Notes: generated by a model not told the origin, from the sequence alone. A stretch of 64,000 bases of DNA from Thermomonospora echinospora (GCF_900108175.1 NZ_FNVO01000004.1:248001-312000), one strand, 5' to 3'; positions 1 to 8,894 are shown, counted from the stretch's first letter. A program made the numbers and translations.

Positions 1-813
1 TCGCGGACCACCGACGACTACGAGCGCATGTATGAGGCCGGGGTACGGGCGGTGGTGGAGCCGGCGTTCTGGCTCGGCCAGCCGCGCACGTCCCCCGACA
101 CCTTCGCCGACTACTTCGACTCGCTGCTGGGGTGGGAGCCGTACCGGGCGTCCCAGTTCGGCATCCGCCACCACTGCACGATCGCGCTGAACCCCAAGGA
201 GGCCAACGACCCGCGCTGCCGGGGCGTGCTGGACCTGCTGCCGCGCTACCTGGCCAAGGACGGCGTGGTGGCGGTCGGCGAGGTCGGCTACGACTCCATG
301 ACCCCCGAGGAGGACGAGGTCTTCGCCGCCCAGCTGGCGCTGGCGATCGAGGCCGACCTGCCGGCGATGGTGCACACCCCGCACCGCGACAAGGCCACCG
401 GCACCCGCCGTAGCCTGGACGTCGTCCGCGAGTCCGGGCTGGCGTCCGAGCGGGTGCTGATCGACCACCTCAACGAGCTGACCGTGGCGATGGTCAAGGA
501 GGCCGGCTGCTGGATGGGGTTCTCCGTCTACCCCGACACCAAGATGGACGAGGATCGGATGGTGACGATCCTCAAGGAGTACGGGACCGAACGCGTCCTG
601 GTGAACTCGGCCGCCGACTGGGGCCGCAGCGACCCCCTCAAGACCCGCAAGGTCGGTGAGGCCATGCTGAAGGCGGGTTTCACGGCCGAAGACGTGGACA
701 CCGTCCTGTGGGACAACCCGGTGGCCTTCTACGGGCAGAGCGGCCGGCTCGACCTCGCCGAGGCGGACCCCGCGGAGTTCTACGCCGGCAACACCATCAA
801 GCGAGGCGGATGA
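1..813 (+). CDS. TatD-family metal-dependent hydrolase of an ebo-type cluster, 5' truncated
   Basis: The frame is open to the left edge, and the first codons read S-R-T-T-D-D-Y-E-R before an internal Met at position 28, so the true start lies outside the window. TatD-type amidohydrolases use an N-terminal HxH pair, which would be in the missing part. The remaining metal ligands are visible: Glu in GEVGYD (near nt 280), His in VHTPHRD (near 370), His in IDHLNE (near 460) and Asp in SAADWGRSDP (near 610). It ends one base before the EboE gene, so the two are co-transcribed. In ebo clusters this position is held by a TatD-like hydrolase (EboB by my recollection). Its substrate is unknown. Confidence 0.88.
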   Translation, partial: SRTTDDYERMYEAGVRAVVEPAFWLGQPRTSPDTFADYFDSLLGWEPYRASQFGIRHHCTIALNPKEANDPRCRGVLDLLPRYLAKDGVVAVGEVGYDSMTPEEDEVFAAQLALAIEADLPAMVHTPHRDKATGTRRSLDVVRESGLASERVLIDHLNELTVAMVKEAGCWMGFSVYPDTKMDEDRMVTILKEYGTERVLVNSAADWGRSDPLKTRKVGEAMLKAGFTAEDVDTVLWDNPVAFYGQSGRLDLAEADPAEFYAGNTIKRGG

Positions 814-814
814 C

Positions 815-1966
815 ATGCGCTTCAGGCATCGCGACGGCACCCTGGTACACGTCGCGTACTGCACCAATGTCCACCCGGCCGAAGACCTGGACGGGGTGAT
901 CGCCCAGTTCACCCGGTACGCGCGTCCCATCCGCGACCGGCTGGGGGTGCGCCGGCTGGGGGTCGGGCTGTGGCTGGCCCGCTCCGTCGCCGACACGCTG
1001 ACCGCCGACCCCGGCGAGCTGCTGCGGCTGCGCCGCGCCGTCGACAAGGCCGGGCTGGAGGTCGTCACGCTGAACGGCTTCCCGTACCAGGGCTTCCAGA
1101 CCGAGGTCGTCAAGTACGACGTCTACCACCCGGACTGGACCCAGCCGGAGCGCATGCGCTACACCCTCGACCTGGCGCGGATCCTCCTCCGGCTGCTGCC
1201 CGACGACGTGACCCGGGGCAGCATCTCCACCCTGCCGCTGGCCTGGCGCGAGCCCTGGTCGCGCGCCCAGGACGCGATGGCCCAGCGGCGCCAGGACCGG
1301 CTCAACCGGGAGCTGACCGCCCTGGCCTCGGCGACCGGGAAGACCATCCGGGTGGCCTTCGAGCCCGAACCCGGCTGCCTGGTGGAGACCACCGCCCAGG
1401 CCGCCGAGCACTTGATGGGCGGCGCCCGCTTTCTGGGGGTGTGCCTGGACGCCTGCCACCTGGCCGTCGCCTTCGAGGAGCCGGCCGCCGCCCTCGACCG
1501 GCTGGCCGCCGCCGACTTGCCGGTGGTCAAGCTCCAGGCGTCCTGCGCCCTGCAGGCCGACCGGCCCGCCGACCCGGCGACCCGGGAGGCGCTGGCGGCC
1601 TTCGTCGAGCCGCGTTTCCTGCACCAGACCCGGGAACGCGGCGTCCCGTACGGCACCGACGACCTGGACGCCGCCCTCGACGGCGGGCTGCCCGGCGAGC
1701 ACGAGTGGCGCGTCCACTTCCACGTCCCGCTGCACGCCGAGTACACCGGGCCGCTGCGCACCACCCGTCCCGTGCTGACCGACACGCTGGAGACCCTGTT
1801 CGGCGGCGACCGGGCGCTGACCGACCACGTGGAGGTCGAGACCTACACCTGGGACGTGCTGCCGGGCCGCTCCCTGACCAAGGAGGCCCTCATCGAGGGC
1901 ATCGCCGCCGAGCTCGCCTGGACCCGGGACCAGCTCGTCCGGCTCGGACTGAAAGAGGAGAACTGA
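815..1966 (+). CDS. eboE: EboE-like TIM-barrel metabolite traffic protein
   Basis: This 383-residue protein resembles the xylose isomerase-like TIM-barrel proteins called EboE. Metal- or substrate-binding clusters are spread as in that fold: HVAYCTNVHP at the N-terminus, a FEPEPG segment near residue 182, CLDACH near 210 and HFHVPLHAEY near 300. No signal peptide is visible, so it should be cytoplasmic. It starts one base after the TatD-like gene and is followed two bases after its stop by the phosphatase gene, a tight three-gene run. Ebo genes in cyanobacteria support export of scytonemin precursors, and related clusters occur next to many unrelated pathways. The product handled here cannot be read from the window. 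Confidence 0.85.
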   Translation: MRFRHRDGTLVHVAYCTNVHPAEDLDGVIAQFTRYARPIRDRLGVRRLGVGLWLARSVADTLTADPGELLRLRRAVDKAGLEVVTLNGFPYQGFQTEVVKYDVYHPDWTQPERMRYTLDLARILLRLLPDDVTRGSISTLPLAWREPWSRAQDAMAQRRQDRLNRELTALASATGKTIRVAFEPEPGCLVETTAQAAEHLMGGARFLGVCLDACHLAVAFEEPAAALDRLAAADLPVVKLQASCALQADRPADPATREALAAFVEPRFLHQTRERGVPYGTDDLDAALDGGLPGEHEWRVHFHVPLHAEYTGPLRTTRPVLTDTLETLFGGDRALTDHVEVETYTWDVLPGRSLTKEALIEGIAAELAWTRDQLVRLGLKEEN

Positions 1967-1968
1967 TC

Positions 1969-3357
1969 TTGTCCACCGCCTCGCCCCGCCCGCTCGTCGT
2001 CATCGACGTCGTGGGCCTGACCCCCCGCCTGCTCGCCCACATGCCCAACCTGACCAAGGCGATGAAAGCCGAGGCGACGCTGGGGACGGTGCTGCCGGCG
2101 GTGACCTGCTCGGTGCAGTCCACCCTGCTCACCGGGGCGCTGCCGAGCGAGCACGGGATCGTCGGGAACGGCTGGTACTTCCGCGAGCTGGGCGAGGTGT
2201 TCCTGTGGCGCCAGCACAACGCGCTGGTCGGCGGGGAGAAGGTGTGGGACGCCGCGCGCCGGGTGTACCCCGGCTACAAGGTCGCCAACGTCTGCTGGTG
2301 GTACGCGATGGGCGCGGCGACCGACTTTACCGTGACGCCCCGGCCGATCTACCACGCTGACGGCCGCAAGTCGCCGGACTGCTACACCAACCCGCCTGAG
2401 CTGCGCGTCGACCTGACCCGTGAGCTGGGGCGCTTCCCCCTGTTCAGCTACTGGGGGCCGAAGGCGGGCATCGCCTCCAGCAAGTGGATCGTGGAGGCGT
2501 CCCGGCTGCTGCTGCGGCGCGAGAAGCCCGACCTGACCCTGGTGTACCTGCCGCACCTGGACTACGACCTGCAGCGGTTCGGCTCGGAGGGGCCCGAGGC
2601 CGTGGCCGCCGCCCAGGAGATCGACGCCGAGCTGGCCCCGCTGCTGGCCGACGCGGACGCCCAGGGCGCGGTCACCGTCGTGCTGTCGGAGTACGGCATC
2701 ACCAACGTGTCCCGCCCGGTCGACATCAACCGGGTGCTGCGCCGCGCGGGCCTGCTGGACGTCTACCGCCAGGCGGGCATGGAGTACCTCGACCCGTGGA
2801 CCTCGCGGGCCTTCGCCGTCGCCGACCACCAACTCGCCCACGTCTACGTCAAGGACCCCGCCGACCTGCCGAAGGTGCGCGACATGCTGGCCGAGGTGCC
2901 CGGGGTGGACGAGGTCCTCGACCAGGCGGGCAAGGCGGCCCACGGCCTGGACCACTCCCGTTCCGGCGAGCTGGTCGCGGTGGCGGAGCCCGACTCGTGG
3001 TTCACGTACTACTACTGGCTGGACGACGCCCGCGCCCCCGACTTCGCGCGTATGGTCGACATCCACCGCAAGCCCGGGTACGACCCGGCGGAGCTGTTCA
3101 TGGACCCGTCCGACCCGCTGGTCAAGGCCAAGGCGGGGCTGGCGCTGGCCCGCAAGCAGCTGGGTTTCCGCTACACGATGCAGGTTGTCCCCCTGGACCC
3201 GTCCCTGGTGCGGGGCAGCCACGGCCGCATCCCGGCCACCCCGGACGACGGCCCGGTCCTGATGTGCTCCGAGCCGTTGGACCGCGACACCTATGCCGCC
3301 ACCGAGGTCAAGTCCCTGCTGCTCTCCCTGGCGGGCCTGATCCCGCCGTCCGCCTGA
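1969..3357 (+). CDS. EboF-like alkaline phosphatase / nucleotide pyrophosphatase superfamily protein
   Basis: The start is TTG at 1969, three bases after the EboE stop and preceded by an AGAGGAG ribosome site. The frame stays open far upstream, but those codons are antiparallel noise inside eboE. The 462-residue product has the alkaline phosphatase superfamily core: a metal-binding Asp in VVIDVVGL at the N-terminus, the nucleophile region TCSVQSTLLTG, PHLDYDLQRFG, LSEYGIT, and a late metal-binding GSHGRIP. Such enzymes hydrolyse phosphodiesters or pyrophosphates, and members of this group close ebo operons. There is no clear signal peptide. A strong hairpin follows at 3374-3410 and probably ends the transcript. 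Confidence 0.87.
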   Translation: MSTASPRPLVVIDVVGLTPRLLAHMPNLTKAMKAEATLGTVLPAVTCSVQSTLLTGALPSEHGIVGNGWYFRELGEVFLWRQHNALVGGEKVWDAARRVYPGYKVANVCWWYAMGAATDFTVTPRPIYHADGRKSPDCYTNPPELRVDLTRELGRFPLFSYWGPKAGIASSKWIVEASRLLLRREKPDLTLVYLPHLDYDLQRFGSEGPEAVAAAQEIDAELAPLLADADAQGAVTVVLSEYGITNVSRPVDINRVLRRAGLLDVYRQAGMEYLDPWTSRAFAVADHQLAHVYVKDPADLPKVRDMLAEVPGVDEVLDQAGKAAHGLDHSRSGELVAVAEPDSWFTYYYWLDDARAPDFARMVDIHRKPGYDPAELFMDPSDPLVKAKAGLALARKQLGFRYTMQVVPLDPSLVRGSHGRIPATPDDGPVLMCSEPLDRDTYAATEVKSLLLSLAGLIPPSA

Positions 3358-3373
3358 CCCCTTGAGGCCCGGC

Positions 3374-3410
3374 CGTGCGCCCGGATCCCCGCCGGGGATC
3401 CGGGCGCACG
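3374..3410 (+). terminator. Strong hairpin after the ebo-type operon
   Basis: A perfect 17-bp inverted repeat (left arm 3374-3390, right arm 3394-3410) encloses a 3-nt loop. It begins 16 bases after the EboF-like stop codon. There is no downstream T-run, which is common for terminators in very GC-rich actinomycetes, so termination is inferred from the stem and its position. Confidence 0.72.
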
Positions 3411-3538
3411 CGGTCTGCGAGGGGGTCTCCCGAGGCGTTCAGGCCGTAGGGGCGGGTGGCCTCTTTCGGCCGGACACGGTGGACCCGCGCTTGTTAGGGT
3501 TGTGCCCTTTCCGCCTGCGATCACGTTGAGGAGACCGC

Positions 3539-4297
3539 ATGGGCAAGCGTGCGCTGTGTTCGGCGATGCTCGTCCTGCCCGCCGCCGGTCTCGTAGCGGT
3601 GGGCGTGGCCGCTCCGGTGACGGCCGCCGCGCCGCTGCCGCTGACCGGCAAGGTGATCGTCATCGACCCGGGCCACAATGGCCTCAACTACCGCTACCCG
3701 GGGAAGATCAACCGTCCGGTCCCGGCCGGGCCGAACAAGAAGGCCTGTGACACCACCGGCACCGCCACGAACTCCGGGTACGCCGAGCACGCCTACAACT
3801 TCGACGTGGCCGTCCGGCTGGCCAAGATCCTGCGGGCCCGGGGCGCCAAGGTGCGGCTGACCCGGCCCGACGACCGCGGCGTCGGGCCCTGCATCAACGA
3901 GCGCGCCGCGATCGCCAACCGGCTGCGCGCCGACGCGGCCGTCTCGATCCACGCCGACGGTGCGCCCAGCGCCCGCCGGGGCTTCCACGTGATCGTGCCG
4001 GGCCTGGTCAAGGGCTACACCGAACCGATCGTGGCGCCCTCCCGCCGGCTGGGCACCCGGATCCGCAACACCTTCCGGGACGGCACCGGCCAGCCGTACG
4101 CCGACTACGCCGGCCGCAACGGCATCGACGTCCGCACCGACCTCGGCGGCCTTAACCTGTCCAAGGTCCCCAAGGTCTTCATCGAGTGCGGCAACATGCG
4201 CAACGCCACCGACGCCGCCCGCATGAAGAACCCCACGTGGCGCCAGCGCGCCGCCCAGTCCCTGGCCACCGGCCTGACCCGCTACCTGCGCGGCTGA
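3539..4297 (+). CDS. Secreted N-acetylmuramoyl-L-alanine amidase (Amidase_3)
   Basis: The 252-residue enzyme cleaves the bond between the lactyl group of MurNAc and the stem peptide in peptidoglycan. A signal peptide of about 30 residues (Lys/Arg, hydrophobic stretch, Ala-rich cleavage site) directs it outside. Zinc-binding residues of the Amidase_3 fold are visible: His46 in VIDPGHNG, Glu83 in GYAEHAYN and a His in SIHADG near 139. The catalytic Glu is in FIECGNMRN near 219. The start at 3539 follows a GAGGAG site. A possible promoter lies upstream (CGGACA near 3471, 18-bp spacer, TAGGGT at 3495-3500). It converges with mutY. The substrate-binding repeats seen in some amidases are absent, so localisation must rely on other factors. 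Confidence 0.92.
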   Translation: MGKRALCSAMLVLPAAGLVAVGVAAPVTAAAPLPLTGKVIVIDPGHNGLNYRYPGKINRPVPAGPNKKACDTTGTATNSGYAEHAYNFDVAVRLAKILRARGAKVRLTRPDDRGVGPCINERAAIANRLRADAAVSIHADGAPSARRGFHVIVPGLVKGYTEPIVAPSRRLGTRIRNTFRDGTGQPYADYAGRNGIDVRTDLGGLNLSKVPKVFIECGNMRNATDAARMKNPTWRQRAAQSLATGLTRYLRG

Positions 4298-4337
4298 ATC
4301 CCCCCGGCCCCTCAAGAGGGCTCGTCGGGAAGGCCGG

Positions 4338-5228
4338 TCAGGAGGGGAGGGCGTAGCGGCCGTCGTCGAGCGGATCGACGAGGCCGTCGGCGATGAGGCC
4401 GTCCAGGGCCCGTTCGCGTTGGACGGGGTCGGACCAGACGACGTCGAGGGCGGGCTTGTCCACGGGACCGTCCGCGTGGCGGAGGACGGCCAGCAGGCGG
4501 CCCCGGCACTGGCGGTCGGTGCCCGCGTAGGTCTGCCCACGGCGGGGCGGGCCGTCGTAGGCGGGGCGGCCGGCCCGGTGCCAGGCGCAGGAGGACAGGA
4601 CGGGGCAGTCCACACAGCGGGGGGTGCGGGCCGTGCAGACCAGGGCGCCCAACTCCATGACCGCCACGGCCCACCGGGCGGCGGTCGGCGGGTCGTGGGG
4701 GAGCAGCGACTCGGCGAGGGCGACCTCGGCGGCGGTCTGGGACTTGGGCGGGTACTCGACGCCGGTGAGCAGGCGGGCCAGCACGCGGCGGACGTTGGTG
4801 TCCAGGACGGCGTGACGCTGCCGGTAGGCGAAGCTGGCCACGGCGGCGGCGGTGTAGGCGCCGATGCCGGGAAGCGCGCGCAGGACGTCGTAGGAGGAGG
4901 GGACCTGGCCGCCGTGCTGCTCGGTGATGGCCACCGCGCAGGCGTGTAGGCGCAGGGCACGGCGCGGGTAGCCCAGCCGGCCCCAGGCGCGGACGGCCTC
5001 ACCGGAGGGCTCGGCGGCCAGCGCGGCGGGGGTGGGCCAGCGCTCCATCCACTGCTGCCAGACCGGCAGGACCCGGGCGACGGGCGTCTGCTGAAGCATG
5101 ATCTCGCTGACCAGGATCGCCCACGGGGTGGCGCCGGGAGCGCGCCAGGGCAGGTCGCGGGCGTGCTCGTCGTACCAGCCGAGGATCGGCTCGGTGTAGC
5201 GGGCGGCGTTCGGTGGGGCTGCGGTCAT
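4338..5228 (-). CDS. mutY: A/G-specific adenine DNA glycosylase MutY
   Basis: MutY removes adenine mispaired with 8-oxoguanine in base excision repair. The 296-residue product shows the catalytic Glu42 in SEIMLQQT, a helix-hairpin-helix LPGIGAYTA, the catalytic Asp in AVLDTNVRR and a 4Fe-4S site with C-x6-C-x2-C-x5-C spacing (CTARTPRCVDC then C). The frame extends to 5297, but the extra 23 residues are low-complexity, so I take the ATG at 5228. It is shorter than Gram-negative MutY (about 350 residues) and lacks an obvious C-terminal NUDIX-like domain. Mycobacteria also place mutY close to disA and radA. Confidence 0.93.
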   Translation of the reverse strand: MTAAPPNAARYTEPILGWYDEHARDLPWRAPGATPWAILVSEIMLQQTPVARVLPVWQQWMERWPTPAALAAEPSGEAVRAWGRLGYPRRALRLHACAVAITEQHGGQVPSSYDVLRALPGIGAYTAAAVASFAYRQRHAVLDTNVRRVLARLLTGVEYPPKSQTAAEVALAESLLPHDPPTAARWAVAVMELGALVCTARTPRCVDCPVLSSCAWHRAGRPAYDGPPRRGQTYAGTDRQCRGRLLAVLRHADGPVDKPALDVVWSDPVQRERALDGLIADGLVDPLDDGRYALPS

Positions 5229-5295
5229 GGCAACTCGCCATCCTGCCACGGCGCGCCGCCACGCCCGGCGGTGACCCGAAAAGCATACTGAGCGC

Positions 5296-6015
5296 ATGGA
5301 TTCAGTAACGGAAAGTGATTATGAGGAGCCGCCGTACTGGCGCCGCCGGGCGCTGGTGCTTGCCGGGCTGCTGGCGGTGGTGGGCCTGCTCGTCTGGACG
5401 TGCGGCGGCGGGGACGACCGGCGGAGCGGCGTTGCCGGGGCGGCCGGCACCCCGTCGCCCTCATCGTCCCCGGAGCCGTCCGGGAGGATTCCGGTGGCGG
5501 CGCCTACGGTCACGGTGACGGCCACGGCGAAGACCGCGGCCACGCCCACGCCCACGGCGAAGACCACGACGAAGGCCCCGGCGAAGGCACAGACGGGAGC
5601 CGCGCCCAGGAAGGACATACCCAAGGACAAGGACGCCTGCGAGCGCGGCGACGTGGTGGCGGGCTTCTCGATGGACGGGGACGACTACGCGCGCGGGACG
5701 CTGCCGCAGTTCCGGGTGTCGGTGGTCAACACCGGCGAACGCACCTGCGCCTTCCGCACGGACCCGCGCGCGCTGCGGATCCTGATCACCTCGGGCCAGG
5801 ACCGGATCTGGTCGTCGGACCACTGCGTCAGGGGAGCGGGCGCGCCCGTCCGGCTGCGCCGGGGCGTCCCCCAGGTCCGGACGGTCACCTGGGACCGCAG
5901 GCGTTCGGCGGAGGGCTGCCCGCGGCTGCGCCCGGCCGCCCGGCCGGGCACCTACGTCGCGGAGCTGCGGGGCGATGGCGTCAAGACGCGCAGGCTGGTC
6001 TTCCGGCTCCGGTGA
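5296..6015 (+). CDS. Membrane-anchored protein with Ser/Pro/Thr-rich linker, disA-mutY locus
   Basis: I cannot assign a function. The 239-residue protein has a short acidic N-terminus, one transmembrane helix at about 18-36 (type II orientation from the flanking Arg cluster), a low-complexity Thr/Ala/Pro/Lys linker at about 45-105, and a compact outer domain. That domain has three cysteines suited to disulfides (in KDACERGD, GERTCAFR and SDHCVRG) plus one more in EGCPRL. It is divergent from mutY with a 67-bp gap. A membrane protein of this kind sits between disA and mutY in mycobacteria (Rv3587c by recollection), so the locus is conserved. The Cys before GGG is not in a convincing lipobox. 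Confidence 0.8.
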   Translation: MDSVTESDYEEPPYWRRRALVLAGLLAVVGLLVWTCGGGDDRRSGVAGAAGTPSPSSSPEPSGRIPVAAPTVTVTATAKTAATPTPTAKTTTKAPAKAQTGAAPRKDIPKDKDACERGDVVAGFSMDGDDYARGTLPQFRVSVVNTGERTCAFRTDPRALRILITSGQDRIWSSDHCVRGAGAPVRLRRGVPQVRTVTWDRRRSAEGCPRLRPAARPGTYVAELRGDGVKTRRLVFRLR

Positions 6016-6104
6016 CCGGCCCGCCGCCCGGCGGGGACGCGGCCGGACGGGGACGCAGCCGGACAGGGACGCGGGAAGGTCACCCCGCCGATGCGGTCCT
6101 CGCG

Positions 6105-6203
6105 GCGACCGGCCCGCGACCGGCCCGCGACCGGCCCGCGACCGGCCCGCGACCGGCCCGCGACCGGCCCGCGACCGGCTCGCGACCGGCTCGCGACTGG
6201 CCC
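6105..6203. repeat. 11-bp tandem repeat array, nine units
   Basis: Nine head-to-tail copies of an 11-bp unit (gcgaccggccc) fill 6105-6203. The first six are identical. Units seven and eight end in -ctc, and unit nine carries one change (gcgactggccc). It lies between the converging membrane-protein gene and disA. The 11-bp period is not a multiple of 3, so it does not encode an in-frame repeat. Decay at one end suggests slippage-driven growth. Confidence 0.9.
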
Positions 6204-6253
6204 GTGGCTGGGCGGGGACGTGGCCGGCCGCGGGGCCGGTGCCCGGTCCCCGG

Positions 6254-7339
6254 TCAGACGTAGCGTTCCAGGATCGAGGACTCGGCCAGCCGGGACAGGC
6301 CCTCGCGGACGCTGCGGGCGCGGGACTCGCCGACGCCGTCGACCGACTGCAGATCGTCGATGCCGGCGGCCAGCAGCTTCTGCAGGCCGCCGAAGTGCTC
6401 GACCAGGTCCTCCACGATCAGGCCGGGCAGCCGGGGCACCTTGGCCAGCAGTCGGTAGCCCTTGGGGCTGACCGGGATGTCCAGGGCGTCCGGGCCCGAG
6501 TAGCCCATCACCTCGGCGACCGTGGTCAGGTCCAGCAGCTCGTTGGCGCTCAGCGCGTCCAGCGCGTCCAGCACCTCGCCGACCACCCGGGCGGGGGTCT
6601 CCGGCGGCTGGTAGTCGCGGACGATCAGCTCGCGGTCCACGTCCACCCCGGAGACCAGCTCGTCGAGCTGCAGCGACAGCAGCCGGCCGTCGGTGCCCAA
6701 CTCGACCACGTAGCCCTCGATCTCGTCGGCGATGCGGCGGACCATCTCCAGCCGCTGTACGACCGAGGTGACGTCGCGGACGGTGACCAGGTCCTCGATC
6801 TCCAGCGCGGACAGGGTGCCGGAGACCTCGTCGAGGCGGAGCTTGTAGCGCTCCAGGGTGGCCAGCGCCTGGTTGGCCTTGGACAGGATGGCCGCCGAGT
6901 CCTCCAGCACGTAGCGGGTGCCGTCCAGGTAGAGGGCGATGATCCGCATCGACTGGCTGACCGAGATCACCGGGAACCCGCACTGCTTGGCCACCCGCTC
7001 GGCGGTGCGGTGCCGGGTGCCGGACTCCTCGGTGGGGATGGTCGGGTCGGGCACCAGGTGCACGGCGGCCCGGACGATCCGTGAACGCTCCATGTCCAGC
7101 ACGATCGCGCCGTCCATCTTGGCCAGCTCGCGCAGCCGAGTGGCGGAGAACTCCACGTCGAGCTCGAAGCCCCCTGAGCACAGCTCCGCCACGACGGGGT
7201 CGTAGCCGAGGACGATCAGGCCGCCGGTGTGGCCCCGCAGGATCCGTTCGAGCCCGTCGCGCAGCGCGGTGCCGGGTGCGACCGCGGCCAGCGTGGCGCG
7301 GCGCCTCTCGTCATGACCCTTGTCGTGTATGACTCCCAC
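6254..7339 (-). CDS. disA: DNA integrity scanning diadenylate cyclase DisA
   Basis: DisA makes cyclic di-AMP from two ATP and scans DNA for branched structures. The 361-residue product has the DAC active-site motifs DGA at 76-78 and RHR at 109-111, a central helical linker, and a C-terminal helix-hairpin-helix region containing [16 protein letters not shown]. The length is typical. The GTG at 7339 is taken because [13 protein letters not shown] matches the expected N-terminus, although no strong ribosome site precedes it. It lies downstream of radA in the same direction with a 116-bp gap that contains an inverted repeat. In this lineage c-di-AMP would affect osmolyte and potassium control, and perhaps sporulation. 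Confidence 0.95.
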   Translation of the reverse strand: MGVIHDKGHDERRRATLAAVAPGTALRDGLERILRGHTGGLIVLGYDPVVAELCSGGFELDVEFSATRLRELAKMDGAIVLDMERSRIVRAAVHLVPDPTIPTEESGTRHRTAERVAKQCGFPVISVSQSMRIIALYLDGTRYVLEDSAAILSKANQALATLERYKLRLDEVSGTLSALEIEDLVTVRDVTSVVQRLEMVRRIADEIEGYVVELGTDGRLLSLQLDELVSGVDVDRELIVRDYQPPETPARVVGEVLDALDALSANELLDLTTVAEVMGYSGPDALDIPVSPKGYRLLAKVPRLPGLIVEDLVEHFGGLQKLLAAGIDDLQSVDGVGESRARSVREGLSRLAESSILERYV

Positions 7340-7422
7340 TGGACCCCCGGAGGTCGCTGAACGGCGCTCAGTTTACCGAGCCGTTTCCGTGATCGACTCC
7401 TCCGCAGGTCCGAACCACGGAT

Positions 7423-7442
7423 CTGTGAACTAATACTCACAG
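7423..7442. promoter_or_regulatory. Inverted repeat between radA and disA
   Basis: CTGTGA and TCACAG arms (6 bp, perfect) are separated by 8 bases, 84 bp upstream of the disA start. The half-sites look like those of CRP/FNR proteins, but the spacer is 8 rather than the usual 6 for TGTGA/TCACA, and it does not match the Rex pattern. It is listed as a candidate operator for disA only. Confidence 0.35.
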
Positions 7443-7455
7443 GTGACGTGGCCGG

Positions 7456-8862
7456 TCACGGCGCCGTGAAGGCTACCTGGAGCGCCTGGTTGAGGCTGTC
7501 GACCTCCATGACCCGCATGCCCTCGTAGCTGATCGCCCGCAGCTCGGCCCGGCGCAGCGGCGTGTCCTCGCCGAGCTCCAGCGAGCCCTTGGGGACCACG
7601 GCGGCCTTGAAGCCCAGCCGGCCCGCCTCGGCCAGTCGCCGCTGCACGCCGGGCACCGCGCGCACCTCCCCGGCCAGGCCGACCTCGCCCAGCGCGATGA
7701 CGTTGCCCGACAGCGCCTGCTCGACGGTGGACCCGGCGACGGCCAGCGCCACGGCCAGGTCCACGGAGGTCTCCGACAGCCGTACCCCGCCGACCGTGGA
7801 GACGTACACGTCCTGGTCGTGCATGGAGATCTGGCAACGCCGGGCCAGCACCGCCAGCACCATCGCCACCCGTGCCGACTCCAGCCCCGAGGTGGCGCGG
7901 CGCGGGGCCGGCAGGAACGACTTGGCCACCAGCGCCTGCACCTCGGCGACCAGCGGGCGGCGGCCCTCCAGGGTGACGGTCACGCAGGTGCCCGGGACCG
8001 GCTCCTCCCGGCGGGTCAAGAACAGCCCGCTGGGGTCGGCCAGCCCCACGATGCCGACCTCCGACAGGTCGAAGCAGCCCAGCTCGTCGGTGGGGCCGTA
8101 GCGGTTCTTGACGGCGCGGATCATGCGCAGCCGGCTGTGCCGGTCGCCCTCGAAGTACAGCACCACGTCGACCAGGTGCTCCAGCAGCCGGGGGCCGGCG
8201 ATCGCCCCGTCCTTGGTGACGTGGCCGACCAGCACGGTGGTGATGCCGCGCTCCTTGGCGACCCGGATCAGGTTGGCGGTGACCTCGCGGATCTGGGTGA
8301 CGCCGCCGGGCGCGCCGTCCACCTCGGCGGCGCCGATGGTCTGGATGGAGTCGACCACCAGCAGCTTCGGCTCGACGGCGTCCACGTGCCCGAGCAGGGC
8401 CGACAGCTCGGTCTCGGCCGCCAGGTACAGCGCGTCGGCGACCGCGCCCACCCGGTCGGCGCGCAGCCGCACCTGCTCGGCCGACTCCTCGCCGGTGACG
8501 TACAGCACGGGGGTGCGCGCGGCGGCCAGTGCGGCGACCTCCAGCAGCAGGGTGGACTTGCCGATGCCGGGCTCGCCGGCCAGCAGCAGCACCGCGCCGG
8601 GCACCATGCCGCCGCCGAGCACCCGGTCCAGCTCGTCCAGGCCGGTCGGCCGGGTCTGCGCCGACTGTACGTCCACCTGGCCGATCGGCCGGGCCGGGGA
8701 GGTGACCGGGCCGGCGGTGACCACGCGCGGCGGGGCGGCCGACCCCGCCTCGCCCACGGTGCCCCACGCCTGGCACTCCCCGCAGCGCCCGACCCACTTG
8801 GAGGTCTGCCAGCCGCACTCGGAGCAGCGGTAGGCCGCTTTGGGGGTCTTCGCCTTCGCCAT
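7456..8862 (-). CDS. radA: DNA repair protein RadA/Sms
   Basis: RadA is a hexameric helicase-like ATPase that drives branch migration during recombination. The 468-residue product has all expected parts: a zinc finger with C13, C16, C27 and C30, Walker A GEPGIGKST at 96-104, Walker B around LLVVDSIQ, the RadA-specific K-N-R-Y-G motif, and a Lon-protease-like C-terminal domain. The family motif is usually KNRFG, and the Tyr change is conservative. The ATG at 8862 fits the N-terminus. Its position upstream of disA is conserved in actinobacteria; in Bacillus, RadA is reported to modulate DisA activity. Confidence 0.95.
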   Translation of the reverse strand: MAKAKTPKAAYRCSECGWQTSKWVGRCGECQAWGTVGEAGSAAPPRVVTAGPVTSPARPIGQVDVQSAQTRPTGLDELDRVLGGGMVPGAVLLLAGEPGIGKSTLLLEVAALAAARTPVLYVTGEESAEQVRLRADRVGAVADALYLAAETELSALLGHVDAVEPKLLVVDSIQTIGAAEVDGAPGGVTQIREVTANLIRVAKERGITTVLVGHVTKDGAIAGPRLLEHLVDVVLYFEGDRHSRLRMIRAVKNRYGPTDELGCFDLSEVGIVGLADPSGLFLTRREEPVPGTCVTVTLEGRRPLVAEVQALVAKSFLPAPRRATSGLESARVAMVLAVLARRCQISMHDQDVYVSTVGGVRLSETSVDLAVALAVAGSTVEQALSGNVIALGEVGLAGEVRAVPGVQRRLAEAGRLGFKAAVVPKGSLELGEDTPLRRAELRAISYEGMRVMEVDSLNQALQVAFTAP

Positions 8863-8894
8863 GACCTAGACGGTATTGGCAGCCGGGGACAGAT

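Noticed and set aside
970-1968. The open frame before the EboF-like TTG start
   Set aside because: It runs inside eboE, is Arg/Pro-rich, and the TTG at 1969 has a good ribosome site and family-like N-terminus.
3521-5002. Very long antisense frames across the amidase and mutY genes, and similar long frames elsewhere
   Set aside because: In very GC-rich DNA, antisense and alternate frames stay open. Their products are Arg/Pro/Ala-rich with no motif, and each overlaps a recognisable gene.
6105-6203. CRISPR-like array
   Set aside because: Units are 11 bp, head to tail and without spacers, so it is a simple tandem repeat.
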